This document shows positions 53,121-64,000 of a stretch of 64,000 bases of DNA, piece after piece. The position numbers were made by a program, and so were the translations under genes. The notes beneath the pieces were generated by a model. That model saw nothing but the letters and a program-made list of their open reading frames with translations, was not told the origin of the DNA and made no database searches. Origin of the DNA: Ypsolopha sequella (taxonomy: Eukaryota; Arthropoda; Insecta; Lepidoptera; Ypsolophidae); NCBI GenBank assembly GCA_934047225.1, contig OW203998.1:19917280-19981279 (forward strand). Direction: 5' to 3'. Numbering within the stretch: the first letter of the stretch is position 1; every line of letters begins with the position of its first letter.

Positions 53121-53356
53121 ATTGAAAGTAATTTAGGAGGTAATTCAGTATCGTTAGTACATAACTTTCCACTGCAAAGCACTTCTTTTTGCGCGAACTT
53201 TTTTTTCACTTCTTAGTACAAAGTGGTCCGATCAGCTGATTCAGTTTGTATAGACAAGCGAAAAAAAAGTTCGCGCAAAAAAAGTACTTTGCAGTGGAAT
53301 GTGATGTATTAACGATACTGAATCACCTCCTAAATTACTTTCCATTTAAATTGAAA
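53117..53356. mobile_element. Foldback MITE with ~85-bp arms and direct-repeat flanks
   Basis: Arms 53124-53207 and about 53258-53343 share gaaagtaatttaggaggt, cagtatcgtta and ttgcgcgaactttttttt in inverted orientation. ttaaattgaaag occurs directly on both sides (53117-53128 and 53346-53357) and may include the target duplication. It is inserted at the TTAA edge of MITE copy 4. Confidence 0.7.
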
Positions 53357-53357
53357 G

Positions 53358-53861
53358 ACTTTATATATTTACAATAAATTATACACATAATTCTTGTACT
53401 TTTATTCCACAAATATTTGTGCAATATAAATTCTTAAAAGATGACATATTCCAATTTTTATAAATTTATAAATAAATAAATGACATATTCTCATTTTATA
53501 AATTTACAACTATAACAATAAATTATACACAAATTTCGTGCATTTTTATTGAAAAAGATATTCCACCAAGAACCATCGATCGAATCCATCGAATATTACA
53601 TTTACAAAAAAATCTTGGTTACAAATAATGGATTAAAAACAAAGCATTAGACTAATTCAAACTAGGTACCATTAAATAGATTATGGTTCAGTTCTATTTT
53701 CAATGAGCTTGTGTACACAATAATTTTCTTCGAACACTAATGAGATTTGCAACATGCAACTAGAGTTTTCTAAAATAACCCTTTACTCGTCACAATAAGG
53801 TTGAATTGGATTTTAGCACAGAAAATTTATTTGAAAAAGAAGCTCTCGAGTAAGTAGTAGA
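53358..53861. other. Non-coding DNA upstream of a candidate gene
   Basis: A short duplicated stretch (aaattatacacaa(t)a.. near 53375 and 53522) is present. It probably includes the proximal promoter of the downstream gene near its right edge. Confidence 0.4.
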
Positions 53862-53869
53862 TATAAAAG
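53862..53869 (+). promoter_or_regulatory. TATA box
   Basis: tataaaag 57 bp before the ATG at 53919. Transcription would start around 53890-53895. A three-codon upstream ORF (atg ggt ttt taa, 53897-53908) would then lie in the 5' leader and end 10 bp before the main ATG. Confidence 0.55.
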
Positions 53870-53918
53870 CGTGCGCTTGCTACTCGTACAAGTAAAATGG
53901 GTTTTTAAACAAGACAAC

Positions 53919-54689
53919 ATGGACTTAATGCGGTTTATTGCGACTTACTTTGCTTCAAAACATGTTATACATCTTACAGCTTTTTTGTGCTGGAGTAAAG
54001 GTGAGTTGGTTTTCAGACTGTTATATTATAGCAGCAAATAGCCCAAGATCCCACCGTAAAATTCTGCACCGGTCTGTTTTTAGGGTTCCATACCCAAAGG
54101 GTAACCAACGGGCCCCTTTTAACGGGACAGTTATAAGTAGAAATGCATTCTCAGTTTTTAGAGCTTTTCAAGAATAAATTAAAACTAGTTTTCGTTTTAA
54201 TTTTACACTTGAATTACATGTGATTATTTTCTCACCAGGTGACATATCCTTGCTTTGTCAGAGCACCTCATCAACCGGTATTAGGATAGTAGTCAAAACA
54301 CAATTCATTTTTAATCTAGCATTTTTACCAGAAGGACTTGAACATCGTGAAGGTATGCTGCTGGATATGAACTGTCCGAATGCTGATTACGTCATTGATA
54401 AGGTAAAATATGTCAGTAGGAACAAAAAAAAATAGCACAAAGATAAATTTCACAAGCTGCGACCGCGCTCTTTGAATATTTATTACGATAATTGTTACGA
54501 TACTCAACGGTTTAAAAATGGACATGTTTGAACATAAAGTTACAATAGAAGAACAAAAACAATGAAGTTACATAATGTTTCCAAAATTTTATTTCTTGTT
54601 TTTTTTTCATGTAGTTGCGACATTTTTTACCAAGAATCCTTTGTTCACAACCACGTGATTTTTTCTTTATACTCTGTGCAAGTTGTTAA
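53919..54689 (+). CDS. Three-exon gene for a small, probably secreted protein (~106 residues)
   Basis: Exon 1 (53919-54000) begins MDLMRFIATYFASKHVIHL and TAFLCWSK, a moderately hydrophobic leader, and ends at donor gtgagt. Exon 2 (54239-54402) follows acceptor attattttctcaccag. It reads GDISLLCQSTSSTGIRIVV, KTQFIFNLAFLPEGLEHREG, MLLDMNCPNADYVIDK and ends at aag/gtaaaa. Exon 3 (54615-54689) follows ttttttttcatgtag and reads LRHFLPRILCSQPRDFFFIL, then CASC and TAA. Phases agree at both junctions (1, then 0), introns are 238 and 212 bp, and the start context acaacATGg is good for insects. The mature part has five Cys. The family is unrecognised. Alternatively exon 2 may read through its donor for about ten codons. 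Intron 1 contains a minus-strand tacggaaccct fragment. Confidence 0.55.
54078..54120 (-). repeat. tacggaaccct-family fragment in intron 1
   Basis: agggttccatacccaaaggg, the complement of the family's 3' end as seen at 33943. Confidence 0.6.
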
Positions 54690-54708
54690 GATTAACAAAA
54701 ATAATTAA

Positions 54709-54891
54709 ATTAAGTATTTGCGGAGTCGGTCGCTGGAAATTTTTCCTTTGGACAAAGTAAAGACCGATTTAGATTTTAATCCTGAGAAAATAAAAGCAAT
54801 GGCTGAAACTGTATTATTGGTGTTATTTAGTCTACGGTCGAAATTGGGGACCGAAGCTATAGCTACATTGTTAATTTACTTTTTTGTCTAA
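54709..54891 (+). other. Unassigned 60-codon open frame without Met start
   Basis: Directly downstream of the gene above: SRSLEIFPLDKVKTDLDF, NPEKIKAMAETVLLVLFS, LRSKLGTEAIATLLIYFF, then TAA. It is amphipathic and protein-like. It has no good acceptor before it, so it may be an exon remnant or a transposon fragment. It may also hold the 3' UTR of the preceding gene (aataaa at 54788-54793). Confidence 0.25.
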
Positions 54892-55695
54892 GCATTCCCC
54901 GAATGCTAATTTTGATGAAATTGGAACTAATCTTTATTCTAAATAAAAATTTCTCTTCTTTGGCAAATTTTTGGGGTTCTGTGAAAGTAAAAATGGAATC
55001 CTTATATGATCTGAGCACTCTCTTGTCCGCTCAGTGATCTGTCAAAGAGGTTTTTCCCGAAAACGACGTGGGGAATTTGAAATTAGGTCTTGATGGTGCA
55101 CATAGTCGAGGAAAAGTAAATCGTTTAAAATGGGGCTCATATTTCGTTCAAATATTGTTATTAATTTATGTGTCGTTTAAGGTATCATTTCAAAAATCTA
55201 TATTAATTTTATTTTTTCATATGAATAAATATAATTTTAGCTGTATTAGCTTACGCAAGGAAATACGATATTTTTCTTTGAAAATATAATTTTAATCAAC
55301 TTAACTAAAAAAATAACAACAATATTTTAACTCTCTTTGATCTCTCAGATTTGGTCTCTTTGATCACGACACTTTTATTTTTGATATATAATTATAAAGG
55401 TAAATTAAAAATAAAGGTCATTAGTCCAACTGATGCCGGGCTCAGTGGGGCTCGAAATATATCTTGGACTCTATTGTGATATCTTATAATAATTGTGTCT
55501 CTTTTATATATAATTATATATCAAAAATAAAAGAAACAAGCTTATAAAAGAAATATAAATATATTTAATTTTAATCATGACACAAAATTTAAATTTAAAA
55601 TATAAGAAATAACAATAACTTTATGTTAGTGGCCAGTCATCGTCGACAATAAGTATTTTGCTGGTCATGACCAGACACATATTCGTATAAGAGTC
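54892..55695. other. AT-rich non-coding DNA
   Basis: A pair of complementary A/T stretches around tttttgatatataattata (55380 and 55507) forms a weak foldback. No gene is supported. Confidence 0.35.
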
Positions 55696-55713
55696 ACTAG
55701 TGTTTTGCGTGGT

Positions 55714-55738
55714 GCGCGGGCTGCAGGCAGCCCGCGTG
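55714..55738. repeat. Unit-opening hairpin (first of four)
   Basis: cgcgggctgc-ag-gcagcccgcg, a 10-bp perfect stem, repeated near 58216, 60783 and 63862. It is invariant in the four copies. Confidence 0.8.
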
Positions 55739-56095
55739 TGTGGTAAACGCTATTGTTACTTATTGTTCTTTGTTGTTACTGGTTGTTACCTGTTGTTTTT
55801 GGTTGTATGTACATGTTGTTTAAACTTTTTCGTTTACGTGACAGGATTGAGGAGGTTTCGAGTTAAAAACACGTTTGGAAGCTAATTGAGTTGAAACAGG
55901 TGATCAGACGACATTCAAGTAATGGGCAGAAGTCAATTGTATCACGAAATGTCATCGGTCATGATCGGGTGGGAAAAAAAGTCATCGGTCATGATCAGTT
56001 TTCAAAATTGTCATCGTCGTAACCGTAATAGCGCGTTGAAATACGTGTGGTAACTTTGATTCCATTGAAGTGGACTAATATTTTGCTATTGTGTA

Positions 56096-57055
56096 CTCTG
56101 ACGGCTGTCAAAGGTCCAAAATGTACACGGTCGAAATGTGCTTGAACAAACTTTCAACGGAGTCGAATCCCGCTAAGCCCAATCTCAAACGTTTGCGAGA
56201 TAGGTCCAAAAGAAACTGTCTTGTAATGCTCTCGGTTTAAAGTGAACTCGGCCTCATGAACTCACATACTCGGCCTTCGGCCTCGTATGTTCGTTCATCG
56301 GCCTCGCTTATACTCGGTTCGGCCTTCGGCCTCACAGGCTCGGCCTCCGGCCTCGCCGCTTGGTACTGTTTGGCCTCCGGACGATTCCTCCGGAACCGTC
56401 CTCCGGGGTCGGCCTTCGGCCTCCCTAGGATGACATCAGATATGGCTCTGGTAGCCGCGGTGTCGTGCTCGGCCTTCGGCCTCGCCGGGATCCGTTACGC
56501 GAAATGTTTCCTCTGACAGCTGTCAAGTGTCCAAACTGTCAACAGTCGAAATGTGCTTGAACCAACTTTCGGTGTAGTCGAATCCCGCTAAGCCCAATCT
56601 CAAACGTTTGGGAGATAGATCCAATAGAAATTGTCTTGTAATGCTCTCGGGGTAATGTGAACTCGGCCTCATGAACTCACATACTCGGCCTTCGGCCTCG
56701 TATGTTCGTTCATCGGCCTCGCTTATACTCGGTTCGGCCTTCGGCCTCACAGGCTCGGCCTCCGGCCTCGCCGCTTGGTACTGTTTGGCCTCCGGACGAT
56801 TCCTCCGGAATCGTCCTCCGGGGTCGGCCTTCGGCCTCCCTAGAATGACATCAGATATGACTCTGGTTGCCGCGGTGTCGTGCTCGGCCGAAAAACGAGC
56901 ATGTTCGGACTCCGAACGCTGCCAGCTCGGCCTTCGGCCTCGCTGGCGCGTTCTCCATCCTCACATGCTCGTTTTTCGGCCTCGCTGAAAAGAAACTTGT
57001 AGGCTCGGCCTTCGGCCTCGCCATTAGATCCGAAGAAACGTCCGACCAATTTTTT
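56096..57055. repeat. Modules of unit 1 (two, the first internally deleted)
   Basis: Modules start ctctgac(g/a)gctgtcaa at 56096 and 56511. The first is 415 bp because about 120 bp between two ctcggcc motifs (after 56468) is absent. Each is dense in ctcggccttcggcctcg. Confidence 0.8.
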
Positions 57056-57719
57056 TTCTAAAAAGTGTCAAAGTCCCTGTCGGTTGTCAAAAAGTGTCAA
57101 ATTTGACAGTGGATTCGTAATCAACGACTCCACCTGCCCCTTGATACCGAGTTTCAGGCGAATCGGAGCACTTTTTTGGACCTGTCAAAAAAATGTCAAA
57201 TTCTGTCAAATGTCAAATTTTTTTATGCGGTCGAGTAGCGCTCGGCAAACCGATCACTAAAGTCGAAACCGCAACTCGCTAGGACTTACGGTTCGGGAGA
57301 TATGGCCGACCAAAATTTTCGTAAAAAAATTTTTTTTTTCGACTTTTTTTTTTTTTTTATTTTATTTCCAGAAAGATCTCGCCGAGCCCTTTTCTTAGAG
57401 TACCATGAACATGGGTCTAGCTCCAGCCGTTTGGGAGATACAGGCCGTTAAAGTTTTGACACCGGGGGGGGCTAGATCTCGGCGAGACCTTTTCTTAGAC
57501 ACCCATCAACATGGGTCTAACTCAAGCCGTCTAGGAGATACGGGCCGTTAAAGTTTTGACATTTAAAAAAAAAAAGAAACTTTTTTGGCACCCTATGGTC
57601 CGTTCCCTAGGGTTGTACCACCTTCCGTTCTGAAGATATAGCCAAAACAAAATTTTTTTGTAACAAATTTTAGAAAAAAAAAAATTCCCATCCCTAGTGA
57701 CCGGGGACATCCCTAGGAA

Positions 57720-57920
57720 CTGCGCCCGCTCGCGCTTCGCGCTCGCGGGCTTGTTCCGGCGAACTTCGCCCGCTCGCGCTTCGCGCTCGCGGGCTCGTTC
57801 TGTCAAAAATGTCAATTTTTCCCATCCCTAGTACCCAGGTACATCACTAAGAACATCGCCCGCTCGCGCTTCGCGCTCGCGTGCTCCTTTGTGCTCGTTC
57901 GTAGGCTCGCCCTTCGGGCT
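57720..57920. repeat. cgctcgcgcttcgcgctcgcg hairpin block (unit 1)
   Basis: Three successive gcccgctcgcgcttcgcgc motifs with self-complementary gcgcttcgcgc or gcgcgaagcgcg cores, repeated at about 60315-60510 and, once, near 63570. Confidence 0.75.
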
Positions 57921-58568
57921 CGCCTACTCACTCGCAAAACTCCCATACAAAATCCCATACAACGACCCGCCTCACTAATATGTCAAAAACCCATGTCAAA
58001 TGTCAAAAAATGTCAAATGTCGAGGTTTTTCCCCACTCAGTATTAGACACCCAACATTCCATACATACATCACTACCACCCCAAACGACTCCTTCCAACT
58101 AAACAACCATGTCAATGAGTCAGTCAGTGAGTTACCGTTTTGTAATTTTATATATATAGAGCTCGCATGCTCGCGCTACGCGCTCGCTATGCTCGCAACT
58201 AGTGTTTTGCGTGGTGCGCGGGCTGCAGGCAGCCCGCGTGAGTTGTAATTGTTCTTTGTTGTACTCTATTCATTGTTGTTTGTTGTTGCATTTAGTTGTT
58301 GTTGTAACTTTTTCGTTAACGTGACAGGACAAGGTATCGAGTAAAAAACACGTTTGAAATTGAGTTGAAACAGGTGATCAGACGACATTCAAGTAATGGG
58401 CAGAAGTCAATTGTACCACGAAAAGTCATCGGTCATGATCGGGTGGGAAAAAAGTCATCGGTCATGATCAGTTTTCAAAATTGTCATCGTCGTAACCGTA
58501 ATAGCGCGTTGAAATACGTGTGGTAACTTTGATTCCATTGAAGTGGACTAATATTTTGCTATTGTGTA

Positions 58569-59645
58569 CTCTGACAGTTGTCAAAGGTCCAAAATATACA
58601 CGGTCGAAATGTGCTGGAACCAACTTTCAACGGAGTCGAATCCCGCTAAGCTCAAGCTCAAACGTTTGGAAGATGCGTCCAAAAGAAACAGTCTTTTAAT
58701 GCTCTCGGGGTAAAGTGAACTCGGCCTCATGAACTCACATACTCGGCCTTCGGCCTCGTATGTTCGTTCATCGGCCTCGCTTATACTCGGTTCGGCCTTC
58801 GGCCTCACAGGCTCGGCCTCCGGCCTCGCCGCTTGGTACTGTTTGGCCTCCAGACGATTCCTTCGGAATCGTCCTCCGGGGTCGGCCTTCGGCCTCCCTA
58901 GGATGACATCAGATATGACTCTGGTAGCCGCGGTGTTGTGCTCGGCCGAAAAACGAGCATGTTCGGACTCCGAACGCTGCCAGCTCGGCCTTCGGCCTCA
59001 CTGGCGCGTTCTCCGTCCTCACATGCTCGTTTTTCGGCCTCGCTATAAAGACACTTGTAGGCTCGGCCTTCGGCCTCGCCGGGATCCTTTACGCGAAATG
59101 TTTCCTCTGACAGCTGTCAAGTGTCCAAACTGTCAACGGTCGAAATGTGCTTGAACCAATTCAACATAGTCGAATCCCGCTAAGACCAATCTCAAAGGTT
59201 TGGGAGATACGTCCAAGTGAAACTGTCTTGTAATGCTCCCGGGGTCAAGTGAACTCGGCCTCATGAACTCACATACTCGGCCTTCGGCCTCGTATGTTCG
59301 TTCATCGGCCTCGCTTATACTCGGTTCGGCCTTCGGCCTCACAGGCTCGGCCTCCGGCCTCGCCGCTTGGTACTGTTTGGCCTCCGGACGATTCCTCCGG
59401 AATCGTCCTCCGGGGTCGGCCTTCGGCCTCCCTAGGATGACATCAGATATGACTCTGGTAGCCGCGGTGTCGTGCTCGGCCGAAAAACTCGCATGTTCGG
59501 ACTCCGAACGCTGCCAGCTCGGCCTTCGGCCTCGCTGGCGCGTTCTCCGTCCTCACATGCTCGTTTTTCGGCCTCGCTGATAAGAAACTTGTAGGCTCGG
59601 CCTTCGGCCTCGCCATTAGATCCGGAGAAACGCCCGACCAATTTT
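58569..59645. repeat. Modules of unit 2 (two)
   Basis: Starts at 58569 and 59105, period 536 bp. The inverted pair ggccgaaaaacgagcatg and catgctcgtttttcggcc brackets about 80 bp in each module. Confidence 0.8.
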
Positions 59646-61135
59646 TTTTCTAAAAAGTGTCAAAGTCCCTGTCGGTTGTCAAAAAGTGTCAAATTTGACA
59701 GTGGATTCGTAATCAGCGACCCCACCTGCCCCTTGATACCGAGTTTCAGGCGAATCGGAGCACTTTTTTGGACCTGTCAAAAAAATGTCAAATTATGTCA
59801 AATGTCAAATTTTTTTATGCGGTCGGGTAGCGCTCGGCGAACCAATCACTAAAGTCGAAACCGCAACTCGCTAGGACTTACGGTTCGGGAGATATGGCCG
59901 ACCAAAGTTTTCGTAAAAAAAAATTTTTTTTTTCGACTTTTTTTTAATTTTATTTTATTTCCAGAAAGATCTCGCCGAGCCCTTTTCTCAGAGTACCATG
60001 AACATGGGTCTAGCTCCAGCCGTTTGGGAGATACGGGCCGTTAAAGTTTTGACACCGGGGGGGGCTAGATCTCGGCGAGACCTTTTCTTAGACACCCATC
60101 AACATGGGTCTAACTCAAGCCGTCTCGGAGATACGGGCCGTTAAAGTTTTGACATTTGAAAAAAAAAAAAAAAACTTTTTTGTCACCCTATGGTCCGACC
60201 CCTGGGGTTGTACCACCTTCCGTTCCGAAGATATGGCCAAATCAAAATTTTTTTGTAGTAAATTTTAGAAAAAAAAAAAATCCCATCCCTAGTGACCGGG
60301 GACATCCCTAGGAACTGCGCCCGCTCGCGCTTCGCGCTCGCGGGCTTGTTCCGGCGAACTTCGCCCGCTCGCGCTTCGCGCTCGCGGGCTCGTTCTTTCA
60401 ATAATGTCAAAAATGTCAATTTTTCCCATCCCTAGTACCCAGGTACATCACTACGAACATCGCCCTCTCGCGCTTCGCGCTCGCGGGCTCGTTCGTGCTC
60501 GTTCGTAGGCTCGCCCTTCGGGCTCGCCTACTCACTCGCAAAACTCCCATACAAAATCCCATACAACGACCCGCCTCACTAAAATGTCAAAAACCCATGT
60601 CAAATGTCAAAAAATGTCAAATGTCGAGGTTTTTCCCCACTCAGTATTAGACACCCAACATTCCATACATACATCACTACCACCCCAAACGACTCCTTCC
60701 AACTAAACAACCATGTCAATGAGTCAGTGAGTGAGTTACCGTTTTGTAGCTTTATATATAGTCAACTAGTGTTTTGCGTGGTGCGCGGGCTGCAGGCAGC
60801 CCGCGTGAGTTGTAATTGTTCCAAGTTGTACTTTGTTATTGTTGTTTGTTGTTGTAATGTAGCTGTTGTTTTAACTTTTTCGTTAACGTGACAGGATAAG
60901 GTATCGAGTAAAAAACACGTTTGAAATTGAGTTGAAACAAATTATCAGACGACATTCAAGTAATGGGCAGAAGTCAATTGTATCACGAAATGTCATCGGT
61001 CATGATCGGGTGGGAAAAAAGTCATCGGTCATGATCAGTTTTCAAAATTGTCATCGTCGTAACCGTAATAGCGCGTTGAAATACGTGTGGTAACTTTGAT
61101 TCCATTGAAGTGGACTAATATTTTGCTATTGTGTA

Positions 61136-62745
61136 CTCTGACAGTTGTCAAAGGTCCAAAATGTACACGGTCGAAATGTGCTTGAACAAACTTTCAACGT
61201 AGTCGAATCCCGCTAAGCCCAATCTCAAACGTTTGCGAGGTAGGTCCAAAAGAAAATGTCTTGTAATGCTCCCGGGGTAAAGTGAACTCGGCCTCATGAA
61301 CTCACATACTCGGCCTTCGGCCTCGTATGTTCGTTCATCGGCCTCGCTTATACTCGGTTCGGCCTTCGGCCTCACAGGCTCGGCCTCCGGCCTCGCCGCT
61401 TGGTACTGTTTGGCCTCCGGACGATTCCTCCGGAATCGTCCTCCGGGGTCGGCCTTCGGCCTCCCTAGGATGACATCAGATATGACTCTGGTAGCCGCGG
61501 TGTCGTGCTCGGCCGAAAAACTCGCATGTTCGGACTCCGAACGCTGCCAGCTCGGCCTTCGGCCTCACTGGCGCGTTCTCCGTCCTCACATGCTCGTTTT
61601 TCGGCCTCGCTATAAAGAGACTTGAAGGCTCGGCCTTCGGCCTCGCCGGGATCCGTTACGTGAAATGTTTCCTCTGACAGCTGTCAAGTGTCCGAACTGT
61701 CAACGGTCGAAATGTGCTTGAACCAATTCAACGTAGTCGAATCCCGCTAAGCCCAATCTCAAACGTTTAGGAGATAGGTCCAAAAGCAACTGTCTTGTAA
61801 TGCTCTCGGGGTAAAGTGAACTCGGCCTCACGAACTCACAAACTCGGCCTTCGGCCTCGTATGTTCATTCATCGGCCTCGCTTATACTCGGTTCGGCCTT
61901 CGGCCTCACAGGCTCGGCCTCCGGCCTCGCCGCTTGGTACTGTTTGGCCTCCGGACGATTCCTCCGGAATCGTCCTCCGGGGTCGGCCTTCGGCCTCCCT
62001 AGGATGACATCAGATATGACTCTGGTAGCCGCGGTGTCGTGCTCGGCCGAAAAACTCGCATGTTCGGACTCCGAACGCTGCCAGCTCGGCCTTCGGCCTC
62101 ACTGGCGCGTTCTCCGTCCTCCCATGCTCGTTTTTCGGCCTCGCTACAAAGACACTTGTAGGCTCGGCCTTCGGCCTCGCCGGGATCGTTTACGCGAAAT
62201 GTTTCCTCTGACAGCTGTCAAGTGTCCAAACTGTCAACGGTCGAAATGTGCTTGAACCAATTCAACGTAGTCGAATCCCGCTAAGCCCAATCTCAAACGT
62301 TTAGGAGATAGGTCCAAAAGAAACTGTCTTGTAATGCCCCCGGGGTTATGTGAACTCGGCCTCATGAACTCACATACTCGGCCTTCGGCCTCGTATGTTC
62401 GTTCATCGGCCTCGCTTATACTCGGTTCGGCCTTCGGCCTCACAGGCTCGGCCTCCGGCCTCGCCGCTTGGTACTGTTTGGCCTCCGGACGATTCCTCCG
62501 GAATCGTCCTCCGGGGTCGGCCTTCGGCCTCCCTAGGATGACATCAGATATGACTCTGGTGGCCGCGGTGTCGTACTCGGCCGAAAAACGAGCATGATCG
62601 GACTCCGAACGCTGCCAGCTCGGCCTTCGGCCTCGCTGGCACGTTCTCCGTCCTCACATGCTCGTTTTTCGGCCTCGCTGGAAAGACACTTGTAAGCTCG
62701 GCCTTCGGCCTCGCCGTTAGATCCGAAGAAATGTCCGATCAATTT
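61136..62745. repeat. Modules of unit 3 (three)
   Basis: Starts at 61136, 61672 and 62206, periods 536 and 534 bp. The extra module accounts for unit 3 being about 510 bp longer than unit 2. Confidence 0.8.
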
Positions 62746-64000
62746 TTTTTCGAAAAAGTGTCAAAGTCCCTGTCGGTTGTCAAAAAGTGTCAAATTTGAC
62801 AACAAATTCGTAATCAGCGACCCCATTCACTCCTGGATACCGAGTTTCAAACGAATCGGAGCACTTTTTTGGACCTGTCAAAAAATGTCAAATTCTGTCA
62901 AATGTCAAATTTTTTTATGCGGTCAAGTAGCGCTCGGCGAACCGATCACTAAAGTCGAAACCGCAACTCGCTACGACTTACGGTTCGGGAGATATGGCCG
63001 ACCAAAATTTTCGTAAAAAAAATTTTTTTTTTTTCGACTTTTTTTTTTTTATTATTTTATTTCCAGGTAGAGCTCGCCGAGCCCTTTTCTTAGAGTACCA
63101 TGAACATGGGTCTAGCTCCAGCCGTTTGGGAGATACGGGCCTTTGAAGTTTTGACACCGGGGGTGGATAGATCTCGGCGAGACCTTTTCTTAGACACCCA
63201 TCAACATGGGTCTAACTCAAGCCGTCTCGGAGATACGGTCGGTTAAAGTTTTGACATTTAAAAAAAAAAAAGATACTTTTTTGGCACCCTATGAGCCGAC
63301 CCCTAGGGTTGTACCACCTTCCGTTCCGAAGATATGGCCAAATCAAAATTTTTTTGTAGTAAATCTAAGAAAAAAAAAAAAAAATGTCCCATCCCTAGTG
63401 CCGGGGGACATCCCTATACCAACCCCCATGACGAGCCCATCACTATAGTCCAAACCGCAACTCGCTAGGACCAGCGGTTCGGGAGATATAAGAAAATGTC
63501 AAAAAAATGTCAAAAATGTCAAAGTAGGTACATCCCTAGTGGCTGGACATGTCCATAGGAACTCGCACGCTCGCGCTTCGCGCTCGCGTGCTCGTTCCAA
63601 TAAAAAAAAATTTTCGCAAAAATCCCATACAAATCTCCATACATTCTGCCACTTTCCACAAGAATTGACATAAAAATGTCAAATGTCAAAAAATGTCAAA
63701 TGTCATAATTTTTCCCCAGTCAGTATTAGACACTGAACATTTCATACATACATCACTACAATGTCAGACAACTCCTTCCGACTAAACTACCATGTCAATC
63801 AGTCAGTCAGTCAGTCACCGTTTTGTATCTTTATAATATATAGACTAGTGTTTTGCGTGGTGCGCGGGCTGCAGGCAGCCCGCGTGTGTGGTAAACGCTA
63901 TTGTTCCTATTGTTTCTTGTTCTTTGTTGTACTCTATTTGTTGTTGTTTGTTGTTGTTATGTACTTGTTGTTGTAACTTTTTCGTTAACGTGACAGGATA

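Larger units (their letters stand above)
55696..64000. repeat. Higher-order tandem repeat array, 2.5-3.1 kb units
   Basis: Units start with actagtgttttgcgtggtg at 55696, 58198, 60765 and 63844, giving unit lengths of 2502, 2567 and 3079 bp and a cut fourth unit. Each has, in order: a hairpin and TTG-rich lead; a gtcatcggtcatgatc block; two or three ~535-bp palindromic modules; a tract rich in tgtcaaa; gagatatggccgacc/gagatacgggccgtt blocks; and a cgctcgcgcttcgcgctcgcg hairpin block. Length differences come mainly from module number. The array runs off the window. No gene is present despite many open frames. Confidence 0.85.

Noticed and set aside
54403..54435. Exon 2 of the 53.9-kb gene reading through to ...VSRNKKK stop
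   Set aside because: The aag/gtaaaa donor and an in-phase downstream exon make splicing more likely, though read-through cannot be excluded.
56256..62597. Many 60-140 residue open frames on both strands (MNSHTRPSASYV..., MRPKAEPSISEA...)
   Set aside because: They recur with each module, exist on both strands at once, and consist of SAFGL/AEGR words produced by translating ctcggccttcggcctcg. They are by-products of a stop-poor palindromic repeat.

Overview
This is a window of insect nuclear DNA, almost certainly from a moth or butterfly. It is AT-rich and packed with short interspersed repeats. It carries an arthropod BEL/Pao retrotransposon, a TTAA-specific piggyBac transposon, a non-autonomous Helitron, and several copies of the interspersed repeat that opens with ccggccaagtgcgagtc and closes with tacggaaccct, which I associate with Lepidoptera. 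There is no bacterial-type gene organisation and no CRISPR array. Almost all recognisable coding sequence belongs to transposable elements.

Layout. At 2131-10944 lies a BEL/Pao LTR retrotransposon with two LTRs that are identical by eye and a 5-bp target duplication. Its integrase region is split at a TTAA by an intact-looking piggyBac element (7573-10232) that encodes a full transposase. From 10.9 to 38.4 kb the DNA is a mosaic of SINE-like copies with target duplications, foldback or TIR elements (13.7-14.7, 15.8-16.3, 20.0, 20.4-21.5, 22.1-22.6, 33.0-34.4 and 37.3-38.0 kb), LINE tails and tacggaaccct repeats. Embedded in it are a few candidate exons: a minus-strand locus with tandemly duplicated 117-bp exons (15.1-17.7 kb), a small two-helix membrane protein (23.5 kb), a broken THAP-domain first exon (26.3 kb), and the last exon of a TIR element's protein (37.4 kb).

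At 38.57-44.32 kb a large region is bounded by perfect ~40-bp inverted repeats. It holds a decayed DIRS-like reverse transcriptase/RNase H with a 204-bp segment repeated four times in frame, and a minus-strand gene for a small protein with a signal peptide. From 44.6 to 53.4 kb there are more nested MITEs, a foldback carrying a tRNA-like sequence, a Helitron and LINE tails. At 53.86-54.69 kb is the best host-gene candidate: a TATA box, three phase-consistent exons and a ~106-residue product.

From 55.7 kb to the window edge is a higher-order tandem array. Its 2.5-3.1 kb units each contain two or three ~535-bp modules dense in cggccttcggcc palindromes, and each unit opens with a 10-bp-stem hairpin. 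The many open frames there, on both strands, are artefacts of the repeat.

Functionally the window is a record of nested transposition rather than a set of cooperating genes. The order of insertion can be read directly at several loci from target duplications. All family assignments rest on motifs read by eye; no database search was possible.
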